NCBI GenBank assembly: GCA_945787295.1
Contig: CALZHQ010000018.1
Span: 1-47,308, forward strand
DNA length: 47,308 bases
Direction: 5' to 3'
Source: an uncultured Desulfuromonadales bacterium
Lineage (GTDB): Bacteria; Desulfobacterota; Desulfuromonadia; Desulfuromonadales; Geopsychrobacteraceae
Shown here: positions 38,465-46,519 of the stretch, piece after piece
How the letters are laid out: the number at the start of each line of letters is the position of its first letter
Position numbering within the stretch: the stretch's first letter is position 1
Notes under the pieces: generated by a model
What the model saw: the letters and a program-made list of their open reading frames with translations, nothing else
Told to the model about the DNA's origin: nothing
The model's database searches: none
Program-made: the position numbers and the translations under genes

Positions 38465-39502
38465 ATGCGTATTGAAACCGACCTGAAACTCGGCTTTAAA
38501 GATGTTCTGATCCGCCCGAAGCGTTCAACCCTGAAAAGTCGTGCCCAGGTCAACCTGGAACGGGAATTCACCTTTTTACACAGCAAGCGCAAGTGGCACG
38601 GGACCCCGGTCATTGCTGCTAATATGGATACAGTCGGGACCTTTGAGATTGCCGAAGTTCTCGCCGAATTCGGGCTCCTGACGGCCATTCACAAGCATTA
38701 TACGCTGGAGCAGTGGGACAGTTTCCTCAAAGATCGTGATGATGATATCTACCAGCGGATCATGGTCAGTACCGGAACTGCCGAGGCCGACTTTTCTGTC
38801 ATGCAGACGATTATCGAACGGCACCCGAAGCTGGCTTTTATCTGTATCGATGTAGCCAACGGCTATGCTGAATCCTTTGTCGAATTCGTCAAACAGGTGC
38901 GGGACAGTTTCCCGGATAAAACCATCGTTGCCGGCAATGTGGTCACCGGCGAAATGGTTGAAGAGCTGCTGCTCTCAGGGGCAGATATCGTCAAAGTCGG
39001 CATCGGACCAGGTTCGGTCTGCACCACCCGGGTAAAAACCGGGGTTGGCTACCCGCAACTCTCGGCGGTCATCGAATGTGCCGATGCGGCCCATGGTTTA
39101 GGTGGTCGCATCATTTCTGACGGCGGCTGTGTCTGTGCCGGGGACGTTTCCAAGGCGTTTGGTGGTGGGGCCGATTTTGTCATGCTCGGTGGCATGTTTG
39201 CCGGCCATGATGAAAGTGGCGGCCAACTGGTGCACCGCGACGGCCAGCAATTCAAACTGTTTTACGGCATGAGTTCCTCAACGGCGATGGAAAAACATGC
39301 CGGAGGCATCGCCGAATACCGGGCCTCCGAAGGCAAAACCGTTGAGGTCCCCTACCGAGGGCCGGTCGAGGAAACGGTCAAAGATGTCCTCGGCGGGGTC
39401 CGTTCGACCTGTACTTACGTTGGCGCCGGTGCCTTAAAAGAGTTGACCAAACGAACAACCTTCATCCGCGTGCAGGAACAAGAGAATAAAAAGTTTACTT
39501 GA
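38465..39502 (+). CDS. guaC: GMP reductase
   Basis: GuaC reduces GMP to IMP and ammonia with NADPH (purine salvage). The 345-residue TIM barrel has [11 protein letters not shown] near the N-terminus, [23 protein letters not shown] with the catalytic Cys in [44 protein letters not shown], and the GMP-reductase flap. It lacks the CBS domains of IMP dehydrogenase. ATG 38465 has AGGAG 8 bases upstream; an upstream in-frame start overlaps that site. Confidence 0.96.
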   Translation: MRIETDLKLGFKDVLIRPKRSTLKSRAQVNLEREFTFLHSKRKWHGTPVIAANMDTVGTFEIAEVLAEFGLLTAIHKHYTLEQWDSFLKDRDDDIYQRIMVSTGTAEADFSVMQTIIERHPKLAFICIDVANGYAESFVEFVKQVRDSFPDKTIVAGNVVTGEMVEELLLSGADIVKVGIGPGSVCTTRVKTGVGYPQLSAVIECADAAHGLGGRIISDGGCVCAGDVSKAFGGGADFVMLGGMFAGHDESGGQLVHRDGQQFKLFYGMSSSTAMEKHAGGIAEYRASEGKTVEVPYRGPVEETVKDVLGGVRSTCTYVGAGALKELTKRTTFIRVQEQENKKFT

Positions 39503-39515
39503 TACCGGACCTCAC

Positions 39516-39545
39516 TTGTCAATGACAACCGCGTTCCGTTAGAAT
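39516..39545 (+). promoter_or_regulatory. Sigma70-like promoter with a palindrome over the -35 box
   Basis: TTGTCA (39516-39521, 5/6) and TAGAAT (39540-39545, 5/6) are 18 bases apart, upstream of the DUF3422 gene. A perfect palindrome TTGTCAATGACAA covers 39516-39528, so a repressor could block the -35 box. The operator role is speculative. Confidence 0.5.
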
Positions 39546-39594
39546 CCCATGAAAATTTCAATTCATAGATCGCCTATCAAGAAAAAGGGGACCG

Positions 39595-40872
39595 ATGTCC
39601 GGAGCCAGAACAGTTGAATACCAGCAACACCCCCAGCGGAATGCTCTTTATAATGAACTCCATATTCGTCCATTTCACCCGCTCAGTTGCCCACAACAGA
39701 TCTCACATTTGGCGGCTTGTGCACAACGGGAAGAACTGTACAAATCTTATGAGCTGATCTGTGACCTCTGTCGACGCTATGAAGTCAATCAACCCGCAGC
39801 GGATGCGGTTTCTTTCCAGCAGACATTTGGCGACTTCACGATTCACTGGGAGCGGCACGTCGAGTTTTATTCACTGACCATCATGCAGGCAGCAGCGGTA
39901 ACCGGAGAGCCGTTCGAGCATCCGGCGATTAACCTGCTCCCTGCCGATTGGCTTAGAGCCCTGCCTGGCGAAATGGTCTCTGCATTTCATGTCATTATCG
40001 ATGATCAGCAGTTGAATGATCAGTGGTCTGCCCTGAGTCGTTACTTTGAAGGACATCAGGTTATGGTCAGTGAGGCCAAAGGAGGCAAAGCCCAGCTGTT
40101 TAGCGCCTTTAAGCTGCATGGTGACGGTTACGGTCGACAGCTCGGACAGCTGACGCGACGGCTGATGGAGATGGAAACCTATCGATTACTGGCGCTTATT
40201 TCTCTGCCCATCGCCAAGCGGATCGCTCCACAGCTGGTCGAGATGGATCAACATTTGGCGAATATCCTCAATCAGGTCAGTCACCTTGATTCGTTACGTG
40301 GTGAACGGAACTTGCTGGAACAATTGACGCAGCTCGAAGCTCAGCTGGAAACCTACCGGGCCGAAACTAATCGGCGCTTTTCCGGCACGCGTGCCTATCA
40401 CGAACTGGTCCATAATCGCCTCGACGGCATGAAGGAAGCGACGGTCAATGGTCACCTGTCGCTCAAGGAATTCATCATCCGGCGCCTCGACCCGGCGCTG
40501 CGGACCTGCGAATCACTGCAAACCTGGATGGAAGATCTCTCGAAACGGATCGAACGGGCCAGCGACCTGCTGCGGACCCGGGTCAATCTGAATTTACAGG
40601 AACAGAACCGCTCGCTGCTATCGGCGATGAATCGTCGCAGCCAGCTGCAATTCCGTCTGCAGGAGACTGTCGAAGGCTTGTCGATTGTTGCAATCAGTTA
40701 CTATCTGATCGGCCTGATCGGCTACCTTTTGAGTGGCTTGCCGCTACAGAAATGGGGGTTGAGCAAGCAAGTCCTGATTGCGTGTTCAATCCCGGTTGTT
40801 CTCCTGCTGGTCGGTTACGTGACGCATCGGGTCAAGCACCGCTTGATCAACAGTCCCGTTCGGGAGGAATGA
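39595..40872 (+). CDS. DUF3422 membrane protein
   Basis: The 425-residue product starts with the DUF3422 segment RNALYNELHIRPFHPL, contains FGDFTIHWERHVEFYSLT, a central coiled coil (about residues 220-290) and a C-terminal pair of membrane helices (near 360-380 and 390-410) with a basic tail. The family is widespread in Proteobacteria; its function is not established. The large N-terminal part is predicted cytoplasmic. It has its own promoter and a hairpin after the stop. Confidence 0.87.
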   Translation: MSGARTVEYQQHPQRNALYNELHIRPFHPLSCPQQISHLAACAQREELYKSYELICDLCRRYEVNQPAADAVSFQQTFGDFTIHWERHVEFYSLTIMQAAAVTGEPFEHPAINLLPADWLRALPGEMVSAFHVIIDDQQLNDQWSALSRYFEGHQVMVSEAKGGKAQLFSAFKLHGDGYGRQLGQLTRRLMEMETYRLLALISLPIAKRIAPQLVEMDQHLANILNQVSHLDSLRGERNLLEQLTQLEAQLETYRAETNRRFSGTRAYHELVHNRLDGMKEATVNGHLSLKEFIIRRLDPALRTCESLQTWMEDLSKRIERASDLLRTRVNLNLQEQNRSLLSAMNRRSQLQFRLQETVEGLSIVAISYYLIGLIGYLLSGLPLQKWGLSKQVLIACSIPVVLLLVGYVTHRVKHRLINSPVREE

Positions 40873-40877
40873 CAAAG

Positions 40878-40921
40878 CCGACAACAAGGCCGCTCCCAAT
40901 ACGGGGCGGCCTTGTTGTCGG
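40878..40921. terminator. Long hairpin between convergent DUF3422 and lipoprotein genes
   Basis: A perfect 16-bp stem (40878-40893 with 40906-40921) has a 12-base loop whose CCC and GGG can pair too. It starts 6 bases after the DUF3422 stop and 14 bases from the lipoprotein stop. Neither side has a good T-run (plus: AATCAATCT; minus: CTTTGTCATT), so it could be a terminator for both genes or an mRNA 3'-end stabiliser. Confidence 0.6.
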
Positions 40922-40934
40922 AATCAATCTAACA

Positions 40935-42188
40935 TCAGAAGTCAGGGAGCGGTGGCGGGGTCTGATCAAAAACGGTAGTGAAAGACCAAACGACGTCCTG
41001 TTCCAAGGTATTGCCAAGAGAATCAGCCATTTCCTTCTTTAAGGTGACCTGATAATTACTGAATGGCAACAGCAACTGATTTGGCGTAAAGGTCAGTCTT
41101 TTCTCGTTCTCGTTATAACTGACAGAGCCGTCTTCAAGCCCGTTTGGTCCGGTCAACTGAATCATGTTGTCGTTCAACAGAGTTTCATCGATTGCTTCAT
41201 CAAAAACAATCCCAACCGTCACATCGACCGATGTTGTATCATTGGCAGGCGGCGTTTTACTCTGCAGTTTAGGCGGCTTCATGTCCCAGGTCGGCAGATT
41301 CTGATCGATCCGCTGGTCATAAACCGTCAACAGGTCGGCATTGAGTTCGGCAGGGTCAATCGCCGCTGTCGTTGTTGTGATCAGAGTTGCTACATCGGCG
41401 ACCTGGGCAGTGTTCCGTTCATTCTCCAGAGCCTGCTTTATCAGTGCGGCCTGTTCCTGAATTTTATCTGTAATCATATAGGCAACTGCCGCCTGCTCAT
41501 TCTCGGCGATCTGTCCACCGAGGTTCTGCTCGATATCGGTTTGCAGGCTACCCAACAGTGCAGCAACCACCCGTGCCGCTTTATGAGCCCGGCTGTATTC
41601 AGCAGCCAGTTGCGGGTCTGTCGCCTCAACACCGCCTGTTGCGTGGGCCAGATAATCTTCGAAAACCGAAACATTATCACTGATACCCAGCTCCGAACGA
41701 ACCTGTAAAACGGCCTGTAATTCGGTATAAGAAGGATTCTTTTCTCGAATGTCTTTTACCAGTTTCGTCAGCGGCGAAATAAACTGCCATTTCCCCTTGG
41801 GAGCTTCCAACCGATAGCTGTCAGTAACGGTTAGACCGGTATCCTCGTCGACAGTCTGACCGGCAATAACTTCCGCCACCACGGGGTAAAGGTCCCCCTC
41901 ACCAGGATTCACTTCAAGTGAATAGGCCCCACCAGCGGTTGATGTCGTGGACGGCTCCCCATTGTCATAGAGACGATTGGCATTGCGATCCAGAAACACT
42001 CGAGCGCCGCGGAGGTAACCATCGGCTACGGTTCCGCTTAAGGTCGTCAGGGAAGCGCTGCCACCACTGGTGTCTGCAGTCTTCGACCCAGAGGTATCTC
42101 CCCCCCCGCCGCCACCGCCGCAAGCGCTGAGTAGTAAAATCGATAGCCCACAACACAACAGCTTCGTTATTTTTGCATAGCTTTTCAT
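40935..42188 (-). CDS. Secreted lipoprotein with a carboxypeptidase-regulatory-like and a Big_5-type Ig domain
   Basis: The 417-residue product has a lipobox (LLLSAC, Cys23) followed by a run of seven Gly, then a short Ser/Thr linker. Next is a domain with LSGTVADGYLRGARVFLDRNANRLYD that resembles surface-protein regulatory-like repeats. The centre is helical. The C-terminus (about residues 305-410), with TVGIVFDEAIDETLLNDNMI, LTFTPNQLLLPFSNYQVTL and WSFTTVFD, fits the Big_5/SbsA Ig-like fold. It begins 13 bases after the large surface-protein frame and is likely its co-transcribed partner under the riboswitches. Confidence 0.85.
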   Translation of the reverse strand: MKSYAKITKLLCCGLSILLLSACGGGGGGGDTSGSKTADTSGGSASLTTLSGTVADGYLRGARVFLDRNANRLYDNGEPSTTSTAGGAYSLEVNPGEGDLYPVVAEVIAGQTVDEDTGLTVTDSYRLEAPKGKWQFISPLTKLVKDIREKNPSYTELQAVLQVRSELGISDNVSVFEDYLAHATGGVEATDPQLAAEYSRAHKAARVVAALLGSLQTDIEQNLGGQIAENEQAAVAYMITDKIQEQAALIKQALENERNTAQVADVATLITTTTAAIDPAELNADLLTVYDQRIDQNLPTWDMKPPKLQSKTPPANDTTSVDVTVGIVFDEAIDETLLNDNMIQLTGPNGLEDGSVSYNENEKRLTFTPNQLLLPFSNYQVTLKKEMADSLGNTLEQDVVWSFTTVFDQTPPPLPDF

Positions 42189-42201
42189 TGCTGTTCTCCT
42201 G

Positions 42202-44574
42202 TTACTGTTGCGGTTTTGGAATCAGCAACCTAACCGGCTGATCGGTTGGATTCACGTAGATCCAGTAACCTATCCAAGGCGTCAAAACCGCACTCTGATT
42301 TCCAGCTGCACTCTCGAATGCATTGGTATTACCCCAATCGACCCCGAGGTAGTAGTAGATGCCATCGACAATCAAATTGTCACTTGCAGCGTCCAACCAC
42401 AATTGAGGAGTGGAGTTACCATGCTGTACCTGTACATCGGCCAATGAAACATTCCCTTTATACGGATTGGCTATCAGGTTCCAGCCGGGCTGAACAAATA
42501 TTTCGTGATTCGCCGTTGCAATTTCTCCGTATATGTCCAAGGACGGCAAAGTCCTGTTTGAAGTTCGTTTCAGAACATAGCCTTCACCCGCTTTAACAGG
42601 ACCGCCATTATCAAGCTTCTCATAACTCCCCTTTAGCCGTGTCGATGGTCTGTACCGATAGGCCTGAACAACATTAAAAGCCGTCGAGCCATCCAGCAGT
42701 TCACCATCGATATTGCCCGGAGCGCCAATCACATTCTTGCCACTTAACAGCTCAACCGTCGGCCCCTCCAATTCACCAGTCTGAGGATAGCGGCCCAACT
42801 GACTTCCAGCCTGATCTTCCACTAAATAATGGAATTGATGCGCATACGCCGGTCCCAGGCGGGTGATATGACTGTACTTAGCTCCATTGGCGAGAGAGCC
42901 ACTTACCAGCTGCATCTGGTAGCGGTATCCATCGAGAACCAAGAAGACCTTGCGCTGATCAGCAGTGACAGAATCGCGCATATTGATATGGAAACGATAA
43001 TCGAGATCAAGCTTGGGAGAACCAGAAACCAGGTTTCCGCTGTCATCTCCATCATCGACCCGCTCGACACCAGGTAATCCCTTTTCAGTCGGATCAGTAC
43101 TGAGACCGACTGGAATCGCTTCAAAGATCGCCGCAATATTGTGGTGAGCAGAGATATTGTCAAATTGATAACTGGTAACCTTGCCGATTGAGACGTTATC
43201 AACCAGCAGATCGTTTACATAGTAACCAGCCATCGGTGTCAAAGTGTAATTCTGAGAACCACCATAGAGAACTGACGTTTCTCCTTCCGGCGTGATAAAA
43301 CCGCCGTTGCCAGCATTCGCAGTAATCAGCCAGCCAGATTTGCTGCTATCCAGCGGTGCACCATCACGGACATCAGCCACATTATCATTATCGTCATCGC
43401 TATCCGCGTTATTGCCGATTAAATCTCCATCGGTATCGAGCCATTCGCTCCCATCGTTCGGGAAAGCATCTAGATGATCGAGAACACCATCTCCATCTGA
43501 ATCCACCGGTTCATAAGCCAGGACCTCGACAGAGAACAATGGCAGGAAGACGATTGAGTTACCATCACTGGCCCCGATGGCGATAGCTGAGGTGGTTCCA
43601 ACCTGTAGCTCTGTTGGTGCTCCGCTCAACTGACCGGTTGCCGTATCGAATGTGGCCCAGGCCGGCTTATTGGTGATGCTGAAGGTCAGGGTATCGCCAT
43701 CCGGGTCGTTGGCAGCGGGAATAAAGCTGTAGCCACCTTTCGCCATGACCTGTGTCGCCGGAGTACCGCTGATCGTCGGCGATTGGTTGCTGTTAGTCAC
43801 ATTTATCGCCACAGTTTCCGAATCACTCATGGCACCGTCTGTAACGCTGAAAGTAACAGTAAAATCGCCAGCCTGAGTGAAATCCGGAGTCCAGCTGAAA
43901 CGCTGTTGACCTGCATCAAAGCTCGCCCCTTCGGGCAGCCCAAAGACACTGTAGCTCAGCACATCATTCTCGGGATCGGTCGCTGAAATCGTCAGGGCCA
44001 GTTCAACCCCTTCAGTGGCAGACTGTCCACCGATGGCATCCAGAACCGGTGTCTGGTTGACGTTGGCAACATTCAGAACGACTGTTTCCGAGTCGTTGAG
44101 TGATCCATCTGAGACACTGAACGTAATGTTATAGGTACCTGACTGGTCGAGTGTCGGTATCCAGCTCAATGATCTGGTGGATGGGGTAAATACAGCACCA
44201 GGAGGGAGATTCGATGCAGAGTAGGTCAATGGGCTATTATCTGGGTCACTGGCGTTGACAACAAGATTCAGGCTATCCCCCTCGGTCAAACTCTGGTTGC
44301 CGATAGATTCAAGCACCGGTGCCCGATTGACATTGGTCACATTGATCGTAACCGTCTCAGAATCGCTCAGCGAGCCGTCAGTGACAGAGAAAGTCACCGG
44401 GTAGATACGGGTATTTTCTGTCGTCCCGAAAGCTGGGGTCCAATTGAATTGCCGGGTCGCCGGGTTGAAAACCGCACCTGTCGGCAGATCAGCGACACTG
44501 TAGGTCAAACCATCGTTGTCCGGGTCGAAGCCACTGACTGTGAAGCTGAGAGCGGATCCTTCGGTTGACATCAC
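42202..44574 (-). CDS. Surface protein, C-terminal portion (He_PIG repeats, Ca-binding repeats, C-terminal module)
   Basis: This is the downstream frame of one surface protein broken near 44570. It starts inside a cadherin-like repeat (EGSALSFTVSGFDPDNDGLTYS) and contains four such repeats to about residue 335. Next is a thrombospondin-3-type Asp-rich stretch (DSDGDGVLDHLDAFPNDG, DTDGDLIGNNADSDDDNDN) expected to bind Ca2+, a repeat-like domain with GGFITPEGETSVLYGG, and about 300 residues ending in a Trp/Tyr-rich region (GWNLIANPYKGNVS, PWIGYWIYVNP). The ATG at 44574 is not a true start: it lacks a signal peptide and lies in the repeat. A shared gene with 44489-46006 is inferred. Confidence 0.8.
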   Translation of the reverse strand: MMSTEGSALSFTVSGFDPDNDGLTYSVADLPTGAVFNPATRQFNWTPAFGTTENTRIYPVTFSVTDGSLSDSETVTINVTNVNRAPVLESIGNQSLTEGDSLNLVVNASDPDNSPLTYSASNLPPGAVFTPSTRSLSWIPTLDQSGTYNITFSVSDGSLNDSETVVLNVANVNQTPVLDAIGGQSATEGVELALTISATDPENDVLSYSVFGLPEGASFDAGQQRFSWTPDFTQAGDFTVTFSVTDGAMSDSETVAINVTNSNQSPTISGTPATQVMAKGGYSFIPAANDPDGDTLTFSITNKPAWATFDTATGQLSGAPTELQVGTTSAIAIGASDGNSIVFLPLFSVEVLAYEPVDSDGDGVLDHLDAFPNDGSEWLDTDGDLIGNNADSDDDNDNVADVRDGAPLDSSKSGWLITANAGNGGFITPEGETSVLYGGSQNYTLTPMAGYYVNDLLVDNVSIGKVTSYQFDNISAHHNIAAIFEAIPVGLSTDPTEKGLPGVERVDDGDDSGNLVSGSPKLDLDYRFHINMRDSVTADQRKVFLVLDGYRYQMQLVSGSLANGAKYSHITRLGPAYAHQFHYLVEDQAGSQLGRYPQTGELEGPTVELLSGKNVIGAPGNIDGELLDGSTAFNVVQAYRYRPSTRLKGSYEKLDNGGPVKAGEGYVLKRTSNRTLPSLDIYGEIATANHEIFVQPGWNLIANPYKGNVSLADVQVQHGNSTPQLWLDAASDNLIVDGIYYYLGVDWGNTNAFESAAGNQSAVLTPWIGYWIYVNPTDQPVRLLIPKPQQ

Positions 44575-45370
44575 TGATAGTTATCGAAACAACCTCGGAA
44601 TTGCTCAGGCTGCCGTCAGAGACAGAGAAAGTGACATTATAAACGCCTGTCTGCTCATAATCAGGAGTCCAGCTGAAAGTTCCGGTTGCCGGATTAAAGT
44701 TAGCACCGTTTGGCAAATTAACTGCACTGTAGGTCAGATTATCACGGTCGGCATCGGTAGCCGACACTGTGAAAATCAGTTCGCTGTTTTCAGCCCCCAA
44801 CTTGTTACCGATCTGGTCAAAGACTGGAACATGATTCCCAGCAGTTGCGATGATAGTGACAACTTCTGAGTCGCTGGCATTGCCATCACTGACCGTGAAA
44901 GTGACTGAGTAACTGCCAGCCTGACCAGAGTTCGGTGTCCAGTTGAAGGCGCGTGCTGAACTGTTAAAGCTTGCCCCGTTCGGCAGGTTGGTAGCACTGT
45001 AGCTGAGGCTGTCGCTATCTGGATCACTCGCAGTGACGGAGAAATTTAGGGTTTCAGTTTCGACAACAGACTTAGCTCCAATAGCACTAAGGGTTGGAGT
45101 CCGATTTACATTCCCAACTGTGATAGTAACAACCTCAGAATCACTCGCAGAACCATCACTGACAACGAAAGTAACATCATAACTGCCAGCCTGGTCAAAT
45201 CCGGGCGTCCAGCTGAAAGAACCTGATCCGCTATTGAACCCTGCACCGTTTGGCAGGTTGGTTGCGCTGTAGCTTAAGGAATCGCCATCTGCATCGGTCG
45301 CCGACAAAGTAAAACTGCTCGAAGCCCCTTCGAGAATGCTTTTCGAGCCAATGGCTGATAAGACAGGAGC
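43520..45370 (-). repeat. Array of about seven 270-bp cadherin/He_PIG-type repeats
   Basis: Seven copies of an approximately 90-residue unit are readable on the minus strand. Each has an edge motif such as VNR/VNQ plus P-V-L, then EG, SATDADxDxLxYS, NLPxGAxF, FxWTPxxxQ and TFSVSDGSxSDSE. The DNA copies are related but not identical. The last copy (about 43520-43800) is diverged. Such arrays are prone to slippage and mis-assembly. Confidence 0.8.
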
Positions 45371-46006
45371 ACTATTAGAGCCTCCGCCACCACCAGAGCC
45401 TCCGCCGGCCGGACTTTCAACTACATTGGAATAAGTACTTTCATTACCGCTAGCGTCATAGGCGACGACAGCGAAGTAATGAATCTGATCTTCAGGTAAA
45501 CCTGTCACCGAAAATGTGAGTACATTGGCAACATCAATCGGGGAATTCCCTTCGTTAGCTCCTGTTCCAAGCAGAGGAGACTGTGACGAGCCAGTTGCAT
45601 AATAGATTTTATAACCTGTCACGGAACTTGGACTGGCGTCCCAGGACAGAGTGACATTCTTGTCACTTGGTGGCGTCACGACCGGCGGGGTCACAACGGA
45701 CGGGCTGTGCACAACATTGGAATAAACACTTTCACTACCTGCATCATAAGCCGCTACAGCAAAATAATGATCGAGTTCGTCAGGAAGGCCATTGACGGTA
45801 TAAGTCAATACATTTCCCGCATCAATCTCAATCGTACCGGCGTTACCGAGCTGAGTCTGGTCCGTATGATTGTAAATCTTATAACCAGAAACCGTACTCG
45901 GGCTCGCATCCCAGGACAGTGTGACATTCTTTGCCAGTGCCTGCCCTGCGAACAGCAATGAAACAAAGATAATTCCGAATGTAATTCTCATCAGTCTACT
46001 TTTCAT
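44489..46006 (-). CDS. Surface protein, N-terminal portion (signal peptide, two FnIII domains, three repeats; frameshifted)
   Basis: A Sec signal peptide (MKSRLMRITFGIIFVSLLF, cleavage after AGQALA) is followed by two fibronectin type III domains. Both have the same marks: KNVTLSWDASP, YKIY and HYFAV. After a Gly/Ser linker come three He_PIG-type repeats with shared pattern SDGxxSDSEVV. The frame then goes wrong near 44570 and ends at 44489. ATG 46006 has GGGGGA 5-6 bases upstream. An upstream in-frame start at 46081 lies inside the riboswitch terminator hairpin and is rejected. It is secreted, probably adhesive. Confidence 0.82.
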   Translation of the reverse strand: MKSRLMRITFGIIFVSLLFAGQALAKNVTLSWDASPSTVSGYKIYNHTDQTQLGNAGTIEIDAGNVLTYTVNGLPDELDHYFAVAAYDAGSESVYSNVVHSPSVVTPPVVTPPSDKNVTLSWDASPSSVTGYKIYYATGSSQSPLLGTGANEGNSPIDVANVLTFSVTGLPEDQIHYFAVVAYDASGNESTYSNVVESPAGGGSGGGGGSNSAPVLSAIGSKSILEGASSSFTLSATDADGDSLSYSATNLPNGAGFNSGSGSFSWTPGFDQAGSYDVTFVVSDGSASDSEVVTITVGNVNRTPTLSAIGAKSVVETETLNFSVTASDPDSDSLSYSATNLPNGASFNSSARAFNWTPNSGQAGSYSVTFTVSDGNASDSEVVTIIATAGNHVPVFDQIGNKLGAENSELIFTVSATDADRDNLTYSAVNLPNGANFNPATGTFSWTPDYEQTGVYNVTFSVSDGSLSNSEVVSITISDVNRRIRSQLHSQWLRPGQRWFDLQCR

Positions 46007-46040
46007 TATTTCCCCCGACTCCTTTTTCGTTGTTGGGGCT

Positions 46041-46082
46041 AAAAAAATGCGCTCATCTTCTGTTGCCGAAGATGAGCGCATT
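46041..46082 (-). terminator. Expression-platform terminator of the proximal riboswitch
   Basis: A perfect 15-bp stem (46046-46060 with 46068-46082) with a 7-base loop is followed by at least five T on the minus strand. It ends 35 bases before the surface-protein ATG. Its loop and 5' arm (46062-46072) are exactly complementary over 11 bases to the 3' strand of the proximal aptamer (46119-46129). Confidence 0.92.
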
Positions 46083-46114
46083 ATTATCCTGGTTGCAAAA
46101 AGAAAATACGCTAC

Positions 46115-46200
46115 ATTCTCTTCGGCAACCCGGCTGTCCTAAGCTTGAGGACCCGTGGTTTTGCGTCACCAGATTTCTCTGGTTTTGCCCTTTCGGAGAT
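46115..46200 (-). promoter_or_regulatory. Proximal c-di-GMP-I (GEMM-I) riboswitch aptamer
   Basis: On the minus strand the GEMM-I marks occur in order: GGGCAAA, a P2 stem with a GAAA tetraloop (ACCAGA/TCTGGT), GACGCAAA with the intercalating A47, then the P3 receptor side CCACGG, a small hairpin (GTCCT/AGGAC) and GCCGGGTTGCC. G20 (Vc2 numbering) is at 46189 and is G, typical of c-di-GMP binders, not A as in the Geobacter cGAMP group. A short P1 (46196-46200 with 46115-46120) closes it. It lies 110 bases upstream of the surface-protein ATG. Confidence 0.93.
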
Positions 46201-46278
46201 ACTTTTTATTGTTTAATCGTTCCCTATTAACCTCTGATTAAGTCGGACTAAAGCAGCTAATATTTTACCACGAAAACT

Positions 46279-46310
46279 AAAAAACGCTCACCTCGGTGCC
46301 GAGGTGAGCG
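46279..46310 (-). terminator. Expression-platform terminator of the distal riboswitch
   Basis: An 11-bp stem (46285-46295 with 46300-46310) with a 4-base loop is followed by six T on the minus strand. The 5' arm (46298-46306) can pair with aptamer bases 46355-46363 in 8 of 9 positions. It lies between the two aptamers and so would stop transcription before the second one is made. Confidence 0.92.
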
Positions 46311-46351
46311 CTAATTCTACCTGTATAGTCAGGTTGGAAGAAATGCACTGC

Positions 46352-46437
46352 ATCCACTTCGGCAACCCGGCTGTCCTAATTTGAGGATCCGTGGCTTTGC
46401 GTCACCAGATTTCTCTGGTTTTGCCCTTTCGGTTGAT
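46352..46437 (-). promoter_or_regulatory. Distal (upstream) c-di-GMP-I (GEMM-I) riboswitch aptamer
   Basis: This is nearly identical to the proximal aptamer from the GGGCAAA element through GTTGCCGAAG, with a few changes in P3 and its loop. It carries GGGCAAA, a GAAA-capped P2, GACGCAAAG and GCCGGGTTGCC. G20 is at 46425. P1 (46432-46437 with 46352-46357, one mismatch) differs in sequence from the proximal copy but still pairs, which supports the fold. The promoter starts about 20 bases upstream. Confidence 0.93.
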
Positions 46438-46465
46438 AGCTGTTTAGCTACAATGTTTTTTTTGC

Positions 46466-46494
46466 AATCTATCTGCGACGAGTAAAAATGTCAA
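46466..46494 (-). promoter_or_regulatory. Sigma70 promoter of the riboswitch-controlled surface operon
   Basis: On the minus strand a perfect TTGACA (46489-46494) and TAGATT (46466-46471, 4/6) are 17 bases apart. Start would be near 46459, so both aptamers lie in a 450-base leader. A 17-bp inverted repeat TTGAC-N7-GTCAA (46507-46523) is just upstream. Confidence 0.75.
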
Positions 46495-46519
46495 GCGAAA
46501 ATAAACTTGACTTAATATG

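Larger units (their letters stand above)
42202..46006 (-). pseudogene. Whole surface-protein gene with a frame break near 44560-44575
   Basis: The two frames together code for one FnIII plus repeat protein of about 1,300 residues. At the break VNR of one repeat is joined to the EGS of the next. About 12-15 residues between those marks, present in all other copies (for example APVLESIGNQSLT), are missing. AACCGA occurs at both expected edges, so slippage or repeat collapse is a simple cause. The lesion may be an assembly fault. Confidence 0.72.

Noticed and set aside
46007..46081. Longer start (46081) for the surface protein
   Set aside because: The extra 25 codons lie in the riboswitch terminator hairpin and would place a hydrophilic stretch before the signal peptide; ATG 46006 has its own ribosome site.
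46115..46437. GEMM elements as cGAMP-type (Geobacter A20) riboswitches
   Set aside because: Both copies have G at position 20; A would be expected for the cGAMP group.
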